Source of the DNA: Dokdonella sp. | GTDB taxonomy: Bacteria; Pseudomonadota; Gammaproteobacteria; Xanthomonadales; Rhodanobacteraceae | DNA: 64,000 bases | NCBI RefSeq assembly: GCF_017744955.1 | Contig: NZ_JAGIAG010000001.1 | Location: forward strand, 1-64,000 | Direction of reading: 5' to 3' | Shown here: positions 1 through 8,753 of the stretch, piece by piece | Layout of the letters: the number at the start of each line of letters is the position of its first letter | Numbering within the stretch: position 1 is the first letter of the stretch | Position numbers and translations under genes: made by a program | The notes under the pieces: generated by a model | Database searches by the model: none | What the model was told of the DNA's origin: nothing | Seen by the model: only the letters and a program-made list of their open reading frames with translations

Positions 1-382
<382 letters not shown>

Positions 383-538
383 ATTGCAGACTTCCGGGCC
401 GAAGCCCTTCAGTCAAACTTCTGAGTGTGAACCAAGCCTGCGTAAAACATTGCTGCTTTGACGTTTGCTTGGACGCACTTTGTATCGATGGACATTCATC
501 CACCACAAGGCGCCCACACAAGTTACCTGCGCACACTT

Positions 539-548
539 TCAAAGATCA
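539..548 (-). promoter_or_regulatory. boxA-like antitermination element in the rRNA leader
   Basis: The minus strand reads TGATCTTTGA about 155 bases upstream of the mature 16S end. Its CTTTGA core resembles the boxA sites bound by NusB/NusE in rRNA leaders of other gammaproteobacteria. The position, between promoter and mature 16S, is right. The match is partial, so this is a moderate call. Confidence 0.45.
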
Positions 549-607
549 AAGGCTTGCGAGAACTTCTTGTCTCGCGCCCCAGGACGTTTCGTCGTAGGGA
601 GCCGCGT

Positions 608-635
608 ACTATACAACCATTTTCGTAACCGTCAA
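608..635 (-). promoter_or_regulatory. rRNA operon promoter, copy proximal to 16S
   Basis: The minus strand has TTGACG (630-635), a 16-base spacer and TATAGT (608-613), followed by a GC-rich discriminator (ACGCGGC). Of the three rRNA promoters this copy has the best -10 match. A GC-rich discriminator after a short spacer is typical of stringently controlled rRNA promoters. An A-tract inverted repeat lies just upstream at about 641-664. Confidence 0.8.
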
Positions 636-736
636 CACCCCGGAGCGATTTTTTTTCGTTCCGCGATGCTCGACCGGAGTCTTGCATCGAACCTCGACAT
701 TCCGTCCCGGAGGACCTCTCTGTCGAAGGGCCGCGA

Positions 737-764
737 ATCCTACAACCAAACTCGGATTCGTCAA
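737..764 (-). promoter_or_regulatory. rRNA operon promoter, middle copy
   Basis: The minus strand has TTGACG (759-764), a 16-base spacer and TAGGAT (737-742), with the discriminator TCGCGGC. The -35 box, spacer length, a GGTTG just before -10 and the GCGGC discriminator are shared with the proximal copy. A perfect 9-bp inverted repeat (CTCCGCGAA/TTCGCGGAG, 770-798) sits immediately upstream. Confidence 0.78.
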
Positions 765-856
765 CCCCTCTCCGCGAACTTTCTTTCACTTCGCGGAGGG
801 CGCCCTGCAGCCGCTGAAGTCGTCGTTTCGATCGACCCGCCGTTGCAGGGCCGCGC

Positions 857-884
857 ATCCTACATCCAATCCAAAATTCGTCAA
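857..884 (-). promoter_or_regulatory. rRNA operon promoter, distal copy next to the tyrS stop
   Basis: The minus strand has TTGACG (879-884), a 16-base spacer and TAGGAT (857-862), with discriminator GCGCGGC. It starts only about 45 bases after the tyrS stop codon. A perfect CGCGAAAA-tt-TTTTCGCG palindrome (892-909) lies directly upstream of -35, occupying the position of an UP element or activator site. Confidence 0.78.
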
Positions 885-929
885 GCGTCCGCGCGAAAAT
901 TTTTTCGCGGCACGCTCAAACCCGCGTCG

Positions 930-2144
930 CTATGCGGTTCGGACCAGGCGTACGCGCGCAAACGCACGCTTGCCGATCTGCAACAGATGCTCGCCGCCCG
1001 GTACGAGCAAGCGCTCGCGATCCTCCACCACGGCACCGTCGATGCGCACGGCACGCTCGTTGAGCTTGCGCGTCACCTCGGAATTGCTCGACGCGAGCTT
1101 CGCCGCGACGAACAGCGGCGCGATGCGGATGCCTTCCGCCGGCACGGCGATGTCCTGCAAAGGCAGATCGACGTCGACGCGCTGCTCGCGCACCAGCGCG
1201 ATCCACTGCTCGACCGCCCGCTCGGCTTCGCCGCTTCCCTGAAAGCGCGCGGCGAGCTCGCGTGCGAGCGCGATCTTGGCGTCGCGCGGATGCAGCTGGC
1301 CGCCGGCGACCTCGCGCTTCATCGTTTCGATTTCGCTCGCCGAGCGATCCAGGCTCAACAACTCGTACCAGCGCCACATCAGCTCGTCGCCGATCTTCAT
1401 CGTCTTGTTGACGATGTCGATCGCCGGCTCATTGATGCCGATGTAGTTGCCGAGCGACTTGGACATCTTGTGCACGCCGTCCAGCCCCTCCAGCAGCGGC
1501 ATCGTCAGTACGATCTGCGGCGGCTGGCCGGCGTCCTCCTGCAGCATGCGCCCCATCAGCAGGTTGAACTTCTGGTCGGTGCCGCCGAGTTCGACGTCGC
1601 ACTTCAAGGCGACGGAATCGTAGCCCTGCACCAGCGGATACAGGAACTCGTGGATCGCGATCGACTGCTGCGCCGCGTAGCGCTTGGCGAAGTCGTCGCG
1701 CTCGAGCATGCGCGCGACGGTGTGCTTGGCCGCCAACCGGATCATGTCGGCCGCGCTCATCTGCCCGAACCATTCGGAGTTGAAGCGCACCTCGGTGCGC
1801 TCGCGATCGAGCACCTTGAACACCTGATCGGCGTAGGTCTTCGCGTTCGCCTCGATGTCCGCGCGGCTGAGCGGCTTGCGCGTGACGTTCTTGCCGCTCG
1901 GGTCGCCGATCATTCCGGTGAAGTCGCCGATCAGGAAGATCACCTGATGGCCCAGGTCCTGGAACTGCCGCATCTTGTTCAGCAGCACGGTGTGGCCGAG
2001 ATGGAGATCAGGCGCGGTCGGATCGAATCCGGCCTTGATCCGCAGTGGCCGCCCGAGCTTGAGGCGCGCCTCGAGCTCCTCGTGCTTGATGATTTCGTCC
2101 GCGCCACGGCCGATCAGGCCGAGGGCGTGCTGGATGTCGCTCAT
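930..2144 (-). CDS. tyrS: Tyrosyl-tRNA synthetase
   Basis: Class I aminoacyl-tRNA synthetase that charges tRNA-Tyr in the cytoplasm. The 404-residue protein has the HIGH-type motif HLGH (about residues 48-51) after GFDPTAPD, the [12 protein letters not shown] segment, and KMSKS at about 226-230. The C-terminal ~60 residues look like an S4 RNA-binding domain. Length fits the shorter TyrZ-like bacterial form. The ATG at 2144 is preceded by GGGAG, supporting this start. The gene reads toward the rRNA operon and is divergent from the M23 peptidase gene. Neighbouring rRNA promoters begin just after its stop, and no convincing independent terminator was seen between them. Confidence 0.97.
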   Translation of the reverse strand: MSDIQHALGLIGRGADEIIKHEELEARLKLGRPLRIKAGFDPTAPDLHLGHTVLLNKMRQFQDLGHQVIFLIGDFTGMIGDPSGKNVTRKPLSRADIEANAKTYADQVFKVLDRERTEVRFNSEWFGQMSAADMIRLAAKHTVARMLERDDFAKRYAAQQSIAIHEFLYPLVQGYDSVALKCDVELGGTDQKFNLLMGRMLQEDAGQPPQIVLTMPLLEGLDGVHKMSKSLGNYIGINEPAIDIVNKTMKIGDELMWRWYELLSLDRSASEIETMKREVAGGQLHPRDAKIALARELAARFQGSGEAERAVEQWIALVREQRVDVDLPLQDIAVPAEGIRIAPLFVAAKLASSNSEVTRKLNERAVRIDGAVVEDRERLLVPGGEHLLQIGKRAFARVRLVRTA

Positions 2145-2291
2145 GTCGCTCCCAATTCGTGATGCAGTGCGCCTTGCAATAAGTCCACTTCTGGAATTCT
2201 CTTCATGCTCCGCGCACAGGGGGGAAACCGGTCGCGCGGTTAATAAAACGTTAGATCAAAGACCTCTCGCAACCCCTTGTTGCGATTGGGA

Positions 2292-2321
2292 TTGACGCCG
2301 CCTGCGCAAGCCCTTTATGGT
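2292..2321 (+). promoter_or_regulatory. Putative sigma70 promoter for the M23 peptidase gene
   Basis: TTGACG (2292-2297) and TATGGT (2316-2321) are separated by 18 bases, in the divergent intergenic region and 26 bases before the GTG start at 2348. Inferred from consensus resemblance only. Confidence 0.45.
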
Positions 2322-2347
2322 ACCGCGCGATTGACCGGACCGCGACC

Positions 2348-3802
2348 GTGACCGACAGCAAAAACGCCATCCATTCCGCGCGCCACAAAACCCGTCGCCT
2401 CGCGATTCGGCGCCACACTCAACGCAAGCATTTCCATTTCTATTCGCGCTGGTCGAGCTGGACCTTCGTGCAGAGCGTCGCCGCCGGACCAATCAACTGG
2501 CGCGCCGAGCACTGGATCCTCGGCGGCGTCGCGCTGCTGTTGACCGCTCTAGTCGGTATCGTGATCCCGACCTGGGCCAACGCGACGCGCCACGAATCCG
2601 GCCCGACACCTTACACCACGCTCAATATCGAATTGCCGCAGCTGCCCCCCGGCAGCGAGGCGGACCCCGCGATCGGCAGCTACGGCGTCGACGCGACCGA
2701 GCCGGAATGGCGCATCGTCAGCGTGCGCGCCGGCCAATCGCTGTCGGACATCTTCCGCGAACAGGGCTTCGGACCGAACGAGCTGCAACGCGCGCTCGAT
2801 TCGCAGGACGACGCCTCGCCGCTGCGCCGCATCCGCCCCGGCCAGGAATTCGCCTTCGCGCTGGACACCGACGGCAGCCTTGCCGCGATGCGCTTCGAGC
2901 GCGACGACGCCACCCGCGTCGTCCTGCACTTCAACGCCGACGACGTCAGCGAAACCACCGAGGACCGCGCCGTCGAGCGGCGCACGCGCGTCGCGCACGG
3001 CGTCGTCACGCGCTCGCTGTTCTACGCCGGCGAGCAGGCGGGCCTCAGCGACGCGATGGTGCTCAAGCTCGCCAACGCGTTCGGCTACGACATCGACTTC
3101 GCGCAGGACCTGCGCGAGGGCGACAGCTTCAGCGTGATCTACGACGACGTCTACCGCGAAGGCGAACACCTGCGCGACGGCGACATCATCGCCGCGACCT
3201 TCATCAACCAGGGCAAGCGCTACACCGCGATCCGCTACACCAACGCGGCCGGCGAAACGCTGTTCTACAACGAGGCGGGACGCCCGCTGCGCAAGTCCTT
3301 CCTGCGCACGCCGGTGGAATTCACGCGCATCTCCTCGGTGTTCTCGACCGGCCGCATGCATCCGGTGCTCGGCTACATGCGCGCGCACAAAGGTGTCGAC
3401 TACGCCGCGCCGACCGGCACGCCGATCCGCGCCGCCGGCAACGGCAAGATCACCTTCCGCGGCTGGAGTTCGGGCTACGGCAACTTCATCACGATCCAGC
3501 ACAACAGCACGATCACGACCGCGTACGGCCACATGTCGCGCTTCGCCAACGTGAAGGTCGGCCAGAATGTCAGCCAGGGCCAGACCATCGGCTACGTCGG
3601 CTCGACCGGCCTCGCCACCGGCCCGCATCTGCACTACGAATTCCGCGTCAGCGGCCAGCACCGCAACCCGCTGACCGTGACCCTGCCGATCGAGGAAGCC
3701 CTGCCGGCGACCCAGCTCGCGCAGTTCAAGCTCAAGACCGCGCCGATGCTGGCGCGTCTGAAGACGATCGACGGCCTGCAGTTCGCCCGCGCCGGCAATT
3801 GA
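2348..3802 (+). CDS. M23 family metallopeptidase (murein DD-endopeptidase-like)
   Basis: Envelope peptidase expected to cleave peptidoglycan cross-links. The 484-residue protein has a basic cytoplasmic N-terminus, one membrane segment (about residues 56-77), an OapA/LysM-like region from about 119 (RAGQSLSDIFREQGF), and a C-terminal LytM/M23 domain. The zinc-site motifs appear intact: H347 with D351 in HKGVD, and H427-L-H429 in HLHYE. Translation uses GTG at 2348, placed just after a candidate promoter. The gene is followed seven bases later by anmK and then convergent ampG, so it belongs to a local group for peptidoglycan remodelling and recycling. It resembles MepM-type endopeptidases; the precise substrate is inferred. 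Confidence 0.9.
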   Translation: MTDSKNAIHSARHKTRRLAIRRHTQRKHFHFYSRWSSWTFVQSVAAGPINWRAEHWILGGVALLLTALVGIVIPTWANATRHESGPTPYTTLNIELPQLPPGSEADPAIGSYGVDATEPEWRIVSVRAGQSLSDIFREQGFGPNELQRALDSQDDASPLRRIRPGQEFAFALDTDGSLAAMRFERDDATRVVLHFNADDVSETTEDRAVERRTRVAHGVVTRSLFYAGEQAGLSDAMVLKLANAFGYDIDFAQDLREGDSFSVIYDDVYREGEHLRDGDIIAATFINQGKRYTAIRYTNAAGETLFYNEAGRPLRKSFLRTPVEFTRISSVFSTGRMHPVLGYMRAHKGVDYAAPTGTPIRAAGNGKITFRGWSSGYGNFITIQHNSTITTAYGHMSRFANVKVGQNVSQGQTIGYVGSTGLATGPHLHYEFRVSGQHRNPLTVTLPIEEALPATQLAQFKLKTAPMLARLKTIDGLQFARAGN

Positions 3803-3809
3803 GCCGCGC

Positions 3810-5000
3810 GTGGCGCCGGTATCCTGGCTCTATCTCGGCCTGATCTCGGGCACCAGCGCCGACGGCATCGACGCCGCGCTGGTCGAGTTCGCCACGCCGC
3901 CGGCCGCCGAACCGTTCACGGCCGGGCATTCCGGCAAGAGCAACTCGCTGCGCATCGTCGCCGCGCGCACCACGCCGTACCCCGAGGAGTTGCGCCGACG
4001 CGTGCTGGCGCTGGCCACCTCGACCGCGACCATTGCGCTGGACGACTACGGACGACTCGACGTCGAAATCGGTGAATGCTTCGCGGCCGCCGCGAACGCC
4101 TTGCTGCACGAGGCCGGCGTGCCCGCAAGCGCCGTCGTCGCGATCGGCTCGCACGGCCAGACCGTGCGCCACCGCGTCGACGGAGCGCATCCGTTCACGC
4201 TGCAGATCGGCGACCCGAGCGTGATCGCCGAACGCACGGGCCTCACCACGGTCGCCGATTTCCGCCGCGCCGACGTCGCCGCCGGCGGCCAGGGTGCACC
4301 GCTGCTGCCGTCGCTGCACGCGGCCGTGTTCGCCGATCCGCGCGTCCCGCGTGCGATCCTGAATCTCGGCGGCATCGCCAACCTGACTTTGCTCGACAGC
4401 GGCCGCCCCGTCATCGGCTTCGACAGCGGCCCGGCCAACTGCCTGCTCGATGCGTGGGCCGAGCGCCACCTCGGCGCGCCGCGCGACGAAGGCGGCGCGT
4501 GGGCACGCAGCGGGCGCGTCGACGAAGCCCTGCTCGCCGAATTGCTCGCCGACCCCTTCTTCGCCGCCGCGCCGCCGAAGAGCACCGGTCGCGAGGATTT
4601 CAACCTGGCCTGGCTGGAGCCGCGCCTCGGGCCCGACCTCGCCCCCGCCGACGTGCAGGCGACCTTGCTCGCCCTGAGCGCGCGCAGCATCGCCGACGCG
4701 CTGCTCGCGCATGCGCCCGCCACGCGCGAGATCTACGCCTGCGGCGGCGGCGTGCACAATCCGGCATTGATGGATGCGCTGCGCGCGCGATTGCCGCGCC
4801 TGCGCATCGACAGCACCGCAGTACTCGGTCTCGACCCGGACTACGTCGAAGCCGTCGGCTTCGCCTGGCTCGCGCGCGAGCGCCTCGACGGCGACCCGGG
4901 CAACCTGCCGAGCGTGACCGGCGCGCGCGGCCCGCGCCGGCTCGGCGCGATCTATCCGGCCGGCGGCGCGGACGCTTTCTCGCGCCCAATGTCGCGATAG
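3810..5000 (+). CDS. anmK: Anhydro-N-acetylmuramic acid kinase
   Basis: Converts 1,6-anhydro-MurNAc to MurNAc-6-phosphate with ATP during peptidoglycan recycling in the cytosol. The N-terminal GLISGTSADGIDAAL (about residues 9-23) is the AnmK phosphate-binding signature. Further family segments are IGSHGQTVRH, ILNLGGIANLT, GFDSGPANCLLD and the C-terminal CGGGVHNPALMDAL. At 396 residues the length is slightly above the usual ~370. It starts with GTG seven bases after the peptidase gene, so the two are probably cotranscribed. Its 3' end overlaps the convergent ampG by 49 bases. Confidence 0.95.
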   Translation: MAPVSWLYLGLISGTSADGIDAALVEFATPPAAEPFTAGHSGKSNSLRIVAARTTPYPEELRRRVLALATSTATIALDDYGRLDVEIGECFAAAANALLHEAGVPASAVVAIGSHGQTVRHRVDGAHPFTLQIGDPSVIAERTGLTTVADFRRADVAAGGQGAPLLPSLHAAVFADPRVPRAILNLGGIANLTLLDSGRPVIGFDSGPANCLLDAWAERHLGAPRDEGGAWARSGRVDEALLAELLADPFFAAAPPKSTGREDFNLAWLEPRLGPDLAPADVQATLLALSARSIADALLAHAPATREIYACGGGVHNPALMDALRARLPRLRIDSTAVLGLDPDYVEAVGFAWLARERLDGDPGNLPSVTGARGPRRLGAIYPAGGADAFSRPMSR

Positions 5001-6253
5001 CGCGGCCACAGCAGAATGAACAGCAACGTCGCCGGAATCAGCGCGAGCACCGTGATCACGAAATAGGCGCCGTAGCCGACCGACATCGCGATACCGCCGG
5101 CGAAAATGCCGAGCAGCTTGCCGGGCAGATTCACCAGCGAACTCAGCAGGGCGTACTGCGCCGCGGTGTGCTGGCGATTGACCAGCGCGGACAGGAACGC
5201 GACCGTCGGCGGCCCGAGCATGCCGAGCGTGAAGTTCTCGGCCGAGATCACCGCCGTCAGCACCAGCAGATTGCCCTGGTGCGCGATCAGGAACAGGTAG
5301 AACAGATTGCTGCAGCCGCAGAGCACGATCGTCGCGCACAGCGGCCGCCAGGCACCCCAGCGCACCACCATCGCACCGCCGATGAAGGCGCCGAGGATGC
5401 CGATCCAGACGCCGTAGAACTTGGTGACCAGGCCGATTTCCGTATTGGAAAACCCCATGTCGCGATAGAACGGGCTCATGATGCCGCCGATCGTGGCCTG
5501 CTCCGGGATCTTGAATGTGAGCAGGAACGCCAGGGTCAGCAACGCCAGCGGCGCGCCGAAGCGACGGAAGAAATCCGCCAGCGGATCGACGACGCTGACG
5601 CGCATCGCGTCGCGCCAGCCCTGCGGATACGCGCGCTCGACGACGGGCTCGCGCGCGATCAGGGCGGCGACGATCGGAATCGTCATCGCCGACGCCATCA
5701 GCAGGTAGACGACGCGCCACGGGATGTGGTCCGCCAGCGTCGCGGCGAACGCGAAGCTGACCATCAGGCCGAGGCGATAGCCGAGCGAATAGGTCGCCAC
5801 CAGCGCACCTTGCTGTTCGACCGACGCGATTTCGATGCGGTACGCATCGACGGCGATGTCCTGCGTCGCGCCGAACACCGCGACGGCGAGCGTCGCGACG
5901 ATGAACGCCGGCAGGTTCTGCGGCGTCAGCGCCGCCATCGCGATCAGCCCGGCGATCACGCCGAGCTGGGCGAAGACCAGCCAGCCGCGGCGCAGCCCCA
6001 GGCGCGCGAAACCGGGCAGCCTGAAGTGGTCGAGCAGCGGCGCCCAGAGGAACTTGAACGCGTAGGCGAGACCGGCGCTCGCGATCATCGTGATCGACTT
6101 CAGTTCGATGCCGGCGTCCTTGAGCCACAGCGCGAGCGTGCCGGCGACGAGCAGGAACGGCAGGCCGGAACCGAAGCCGAAGAAAAGCATCGTCCACGCC
6201 GACGGCTGCGCGAACGCGCGCCACACCGAGGGCTTGTTCGGGGCGGTCGTCAC
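4952..6253 (-). CDS. ampG: AmpG-type muropeptide MFS transporter
   Basis: Inner-membrane major facilitator permease expected to import GlcNAc-anhydroMurNAc muropeptides for recycling. The 433-residue protein is hydrophobic throughout with about 12 predicted membrane segments. It carries AmpG-family features: FFGFGSGLPFLLVAGTLALW near the N-terminus, the GATQDIAVDAYRIE block, and YSLGYRLG. I chose the GTG at 6253, since the open frame extends far upstream with atypical arginine-rich translation. It is 14 bases downstream of xthA and converges on anmK, giving both uptake and kinase steps of one pathway in a small cluster. Confidence 0.9.
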   Translation of the reverse strand: MTTAPNKPSVWRAFAQPSAWTMLFFGFGSGLPFLLVAGTLALWLKDAGIELKSITMIASAGLAYAFKFLWAPLLDHFRLPGFARLGLRRGWLVFAQLGVIAGLIAMAALTPQNLPAFIVATLAVAVFGATQDIAVDAYRIEIASVEQQGALVATYSLGYRLGLMVSFAFAATLADHIPWRVVYLLMASAMTIPIVAALIAREPVVERAYPQGWRDAMRVSVVDPLADFFRRFGAPLALLTLAFLLTFKIPEQATIGGIMSPFYRDMGFSNTEIGLVTKFYGVWIGILGAFIGGAMVVRWGAWRPLCATIVLCGCSNLFYLFLIAHQGNLLVLTAVISAENFTLGMLGPPTVAFLSALVNRQHTAAQYALLSSLVNLPGKLLGIFAGGIAMSVGYGAYFVITVLALIPATLLFILLWPRYRDIGREKASAPPAG

Positions 6254-6267
6254 GCGGCGTCTTCGGC

Positions 6268-7077
6268 TCACGCGTCCTTGATCGGCGCGTATTCGACCAG
6301 GTACGGCGCGTGATCGGAGAAGCGCGGCGCCGGGGTGATCGAGCACTTGCGCGGGCGCAGACCCGGCGTGGCGAGCTGGTAGTCGATGCGCCACCCGACA
6401 TTGTTCGCGCGCGCGGCGCCGCGGTTGCTCCACCAGGTGTAGTCCTGGCCTTGCGGATGCAGCGCGCGATAGGTGTCGACCCAGCCGCGCGCGGCCGACG
6501 GCGTGCCGTCGCTGCCGCCGTCGTCGCCGAGCTGCGCGTTCAACCAGGCGCGCTCCGGCGGCAGGCACCCGGAATTCTTCTGGTTCGAGGACCAGTTCTT
6601 GATGTCGAGCCGGCTGCGCACGATGTTCCAGTCGCCGCACAGCACGTACTCGCGGCCGCTGGCCAGCCATTCGTCGAGGATCGGCTTCAGCCACTCCATC
6701 GCCTTGAACTTGAAGCCCTGCCGCTCCTCGCCGGAGGAGCCGGACGGGATGTAGAACGAGACGACGCTGAGCTTGCCGTAGCGCGCCTCGATGTAGCGGC
6801 CTTCGTCGTCGAACGGCGCCCAGCCGAGCGCGGTGCGCACTTCGTCCGGCTCGCGCTTGGAATAGATCGCGACGCCCGAGTAGCCCTTCTTCGTGATCGC
6901 GTCGCGATAGAAGCAGTGATGGCCGTCCGGCCGGAACATCGGGTCGGTCAGCTGGTCTTCCTGCGACTTGGTTTCCTGCAGGCAGACCACGTCGGCGTTC
7001 TGCTCGCGCAGCCAGTCGAAGAAACCCTTGTTCGCGGCGGAGCGGACGCCGTTGGCGTTGAAGGAGATGATGCGCAT
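6268..7077 (-). CDS. xthA: Exodeoxyribonuclease III (AP endonuclease)
   Basis: Endonuclease/exonuclease/phosphatase-fold DNA repair enzyme that incises abasic sites and has 3' exonuclease and phosphatase activity. The 269-residue protein begins MRIISFNANGVRSA, has the metal-binding QETK (E about residue 35), GDWNIV in the middle and a terminal SDHAPYLVEY with the catalytic Asp-His pair. Length equals E. coli ExoIII. It is the first gene of a minus-strand pair with ampG. Its upstream region holds GTGAGCG heptamer repeats shared, inverted, with the pyrE upstream side. Confidence 0.95.
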   Translation of the reverse strand: MRIISFNANGVRSAANKGFFDWLREQNADVVCLQETKSQEDQLTDPMFRPDGHHCFYRDAITKKGYSGVAIYSKREPDEVRTALGWAPFDDEGRYIEARYGKLSVVSFYIPSGSSGEERQGFKFKAMEWLKPILDEWLASGREYVLCGDWNIVRSRLDIKNWSSNQKNSGCLPPERAWLNAQLGDDGGSDGTPSAARGWVDTYRALHPQGQDYTWWSNRGAARANNVGWRIDYQLATPGLRPRKCSITPAPRFSDHAPYLVEYAPIKDA

Positions 7078-7078
7078 A

Positions 7079-7214
7079 GGTGAGCGGTCGACCGTGAGCG
7101 GTGAGCGGAAGGTGTTTCGTCGCAGAATAGCGCATCACCTGCTCGAGCCCGTCGCGGCCCGAACGATTCCGGCAAAATCCGCTCACCGCTCACCGCTCAC
7201 CGCTCATCGCTCAC
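7079..7214. repeat. Inverted arrays of a heptamer (GTGAGCG / CGCTCAC) between xthA and pyrE
   Basis: Next to the xthA start, 7079-7108 holds three copies of GTGAGCG. Next to the pyrE start, 7180-7214 holds five tandem heptamers: CGCTCAC three times, CGCTCAT, then CGCTCAC. The two arrays are complementary, so the ~136-bp divergent region could fold as a large hairpin or bind a protein at both gene starts. No clear Shine-Dalgarno sequence precedes pyrE, because the array occupies that position. Confidence 0.8.
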
Positions 7215-7221
7215 GGCCCCC

Positions 7222-7863
7222 ATGCTCCCATCCCAACGCGCCTTCCTCGACCTCGCCGTCGCCCGCAACGTGCTGCGCTTCGGCGAATTCACGCTGAAAT
7301 CCGGCCGCGTCAGCCCGTACTTCTTCAACGCCGGGCTGTTCGATTCCGGCGCCGCGCTGGCGACGCTCGGGCGGGCCTACGCGGAGGCGATCGAGCGCTC
7401 CGGGCTCGAATTCGACATGCTGTTCGGGCCGGCCTACAAAGGCATCGTGCTCGCCGCCGTCACCGCCGCCGCGCTGGCCGAACGGCACGGCCGCGACCTG
7501 CCGTTCGCCTACAACCGCAAGGAGGCCAAGGACCACGGCGAGGGCGGCATGCTGGTCGGCGCGCCGCTGCGCGGGCGCGTGCTGATCGTCGACGACGTCA
7601 TCACCGCCGGCACCGCGATCCGCGAGTCGCTCGGCCTGATCCGCGCCGCCGGGGCGACTCCGGCCGGTGTGCTGATCGCCCTCGACCGCGAAGAACGCGG
7701 CCAGGGTGCGCTGTCGGCGACGCAGGAGCTCGCCGCCGAGCACGGCATCCCGAGCTTCGCGATCGCGCGCCTGACCGACCTGCTCGCCTACGTCGGCGAC
7801 CGTCCCGAACTGGCCGCTCATCGGCAGAAACTCGCCGACTACCGCACCCGCTACGGAGTTTGA
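7222..7863 (+). CDS. pyrE: Orotate phosphoribosyltransferase
   Basis: Transfers phosphoribose from PRPP to orotate, forming OMP in de novo pyrimidine synthesis. The 213-residue protein shows [14 protein letters not shown] near residues 23-36, FGPAYKGI, and the PRPP-binding loop [16 protein letters not shown] (about 121-136) with acidic D124/D125. Length and motifs match proteobacterial PyrE. It is divergent from xthA, the two separated by the heptamer arrays. The next gene starts about 60 bases later on the same strand. Confidence 0.97.
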   Translation: MLPSQRAFLDLAVARNVLRFGEFTLKSGRVSPYFFNAGLFDSGAALATLGRAYAEAIERSGLEFDMLFGPAYKGIVLAAVTAAALAERHGRDLPFAYNRKEAKDHGEGGMLVGAPLRGRVLIVDDVITAGTAIRESLGLIRAAGATPAGVLIALDREERGQGALSATQELAAEHGIPSFAIARLTDLLAYVGDRPELAAHRQKLADYRTRYGV

Positions 7864-7922
7864 AGCGGCACGCAGCGCAGCCGCGCCCGGCTCGCCTATA
7901 CTCGAAGGGAGGGGGTACCTGC

Positions 7923-8582
7923 ATGCATCGAGGATCGTACGGCCTGTTCGTCTGCGCGCTCGCGCTCGCCGGCGCCAATGCGCTCGCCGCTGGCGGAGCC
8001 AGCGGCGCCCGCAGCCAGTACAAATGGCGTGACGCTTCGGGTGCGCTGCACTATTCCGACGCATTGCCGGCGGACGCCGCGCAATACGGCTACGAGATCG
8101 TCAATGCCCAGGGCCTGGTGATCAAGCGCGTCGAACGGGCGAAGACGGCGGACGAGAAAGCCGCCGCCAAGGCCGAGCTGGCCAAGGCGCAGGCGCTGCG
8201 TGAAGAATCCGATGCGCGCGCCCGCACCGACGCCCAGCTGCTCACCGCCTACCCGGCCGAAAGCGACCTGAAGCGCGCGCAGCAGCAGAAGCTCGACCTG
8301 CTCGACCAGCAGGTCAGCGCGGCGCGCATCAGCCTGCGCAGCCAGGAGCAGGCGCTGGCCGACCAGCTCGCGCACGCGGCCGAGGTCGAGCGCAACGGCA
8401 AGACCCTGCCGGATGCGCAGGCCAAGCAGATCGCCGAGACGCAGAAGCAGGTCGACGCCCAGCGCGCCGCACTGGCGCGCCGCGAGAGCGACCATGCCGC
8501 GGCGGCGGCGAAATTCGAGGCCGAAACCGCGCGCTACCGCGAGCTGAAAGCCAAGCTCGCGCAGCGCGCGCAGGGACAATGA
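7923..8582 (+). CDS. DUF4124-type periplasmic protein with coiled coil
   Basis: I chose ATG 7923 because a strong GGGAGGGGG tract precedes it and it gives a clean signal peptide (residues 1-23, ending ALAAG). The mature part begins with a DUF4124-like segment (QYKWRDASGALHYSDALPADA). A long Ala/Gln/Glu-rich stretch from about residue 70 to the end looks like a coiled coil. DUF4124 proteins are common and uncharacterised in Xanthomonadales. The protein is probably periplasmic; its function is unknown. It may share a transcript with pyrE. Confidence 0.8.
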   Translation: MHRGSYGLFVCALALAGANALAAGGASGARSQYKWRDASGALHYSDALPADAAQYGYEIVNAQGLVIKRVERAKTADEKAAAKAELAKAQALREESDARARTDAQLLTAYPAESDLKRAQQQKLDLLDQQVSAARISLRSQEQALADQLAHAAEVERNGKTLPDAQAKQIAETQKQVDAQRAALARRESDHAAAAAKFEAETARYRELKAKLAQRAQGQ

Positions 8583-8604
8583 TCTAGGAAAGAGTCGGGC
8601 CCGA

Positions 8605-8632
8605 CGTCATGCCCGCCCAGATGGGCATCTCC
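8605..8632. repeat. REP-like palindrome (ATGCCC...GGGCAT)
   Basis: ATGCCC (8609-8614) and GGGCAT (8623-8628) flank an 8-base loop, in the convergent gap between the DUF4124 gene and algC. Translated, it gives the 'PIWAGMT'-like string often seen in spurious ORFs over dispersed intergenic repeats. A related palindrome lies at 39964-39983. Confidence 0.5.
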
Positions 8633-8657
8633 GGAAAGCCGCCGCGAGCGAAAGCGA

Positions 8658-8738
8658 TCTCTCGCACAGACGTAGAGGCGCGGAGAGAAAGAGCTTTTTT
8701 CCTCTGCGTCTCTGCGTCTCTGCGTCTCTGCGAGAAAA
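8658..8738. repeat. Dispersed intergenic hairpin repeat with 8-bp tandem units (copy 1)
   Basis: A left arm rich in GCAGAGACG-like sequence and a right arm of four tandem octamers (TCTGCGTC three times, then TCTGCGAG, 8703-8734) surround an A/T-rich loop. This is the element that produces 'RRDAETQRKK' in conceptual translations. A second copy lies at 25781-25858. It sits between convergent genes and could act as a transcript-end structure. Confidence 0.75.
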
Positions 8739-8753
8739 TCTTCTCAGCCTTCC

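Noticed and set aside
892..909. CGCGAAAA/TTTTCGCG palindrome as a tyrS terminator
   Set aside because: No U-tract follows on the minus strand, and the same kind of palindrome recurs upstream of each rRNA promoter, so a promoter-associated role fits better.
465..2162. Long plus-strand open frame opposite tyrS and the rRNA promoters
   Set aside because: It is a mirror frame of tyrS in GC-rich DNA; tyrS has all family motifs and a good start. The part over 465-930 covers rRNA promoters.
4952..7186. 744-codon minus-strand frame fusing ampG with upstream DNA
   Set aside because: The upstream half overlaps xthA in another frame and translates to atypical Arg-rich sequence; the GTG at 6253 gives a normal AmpG.
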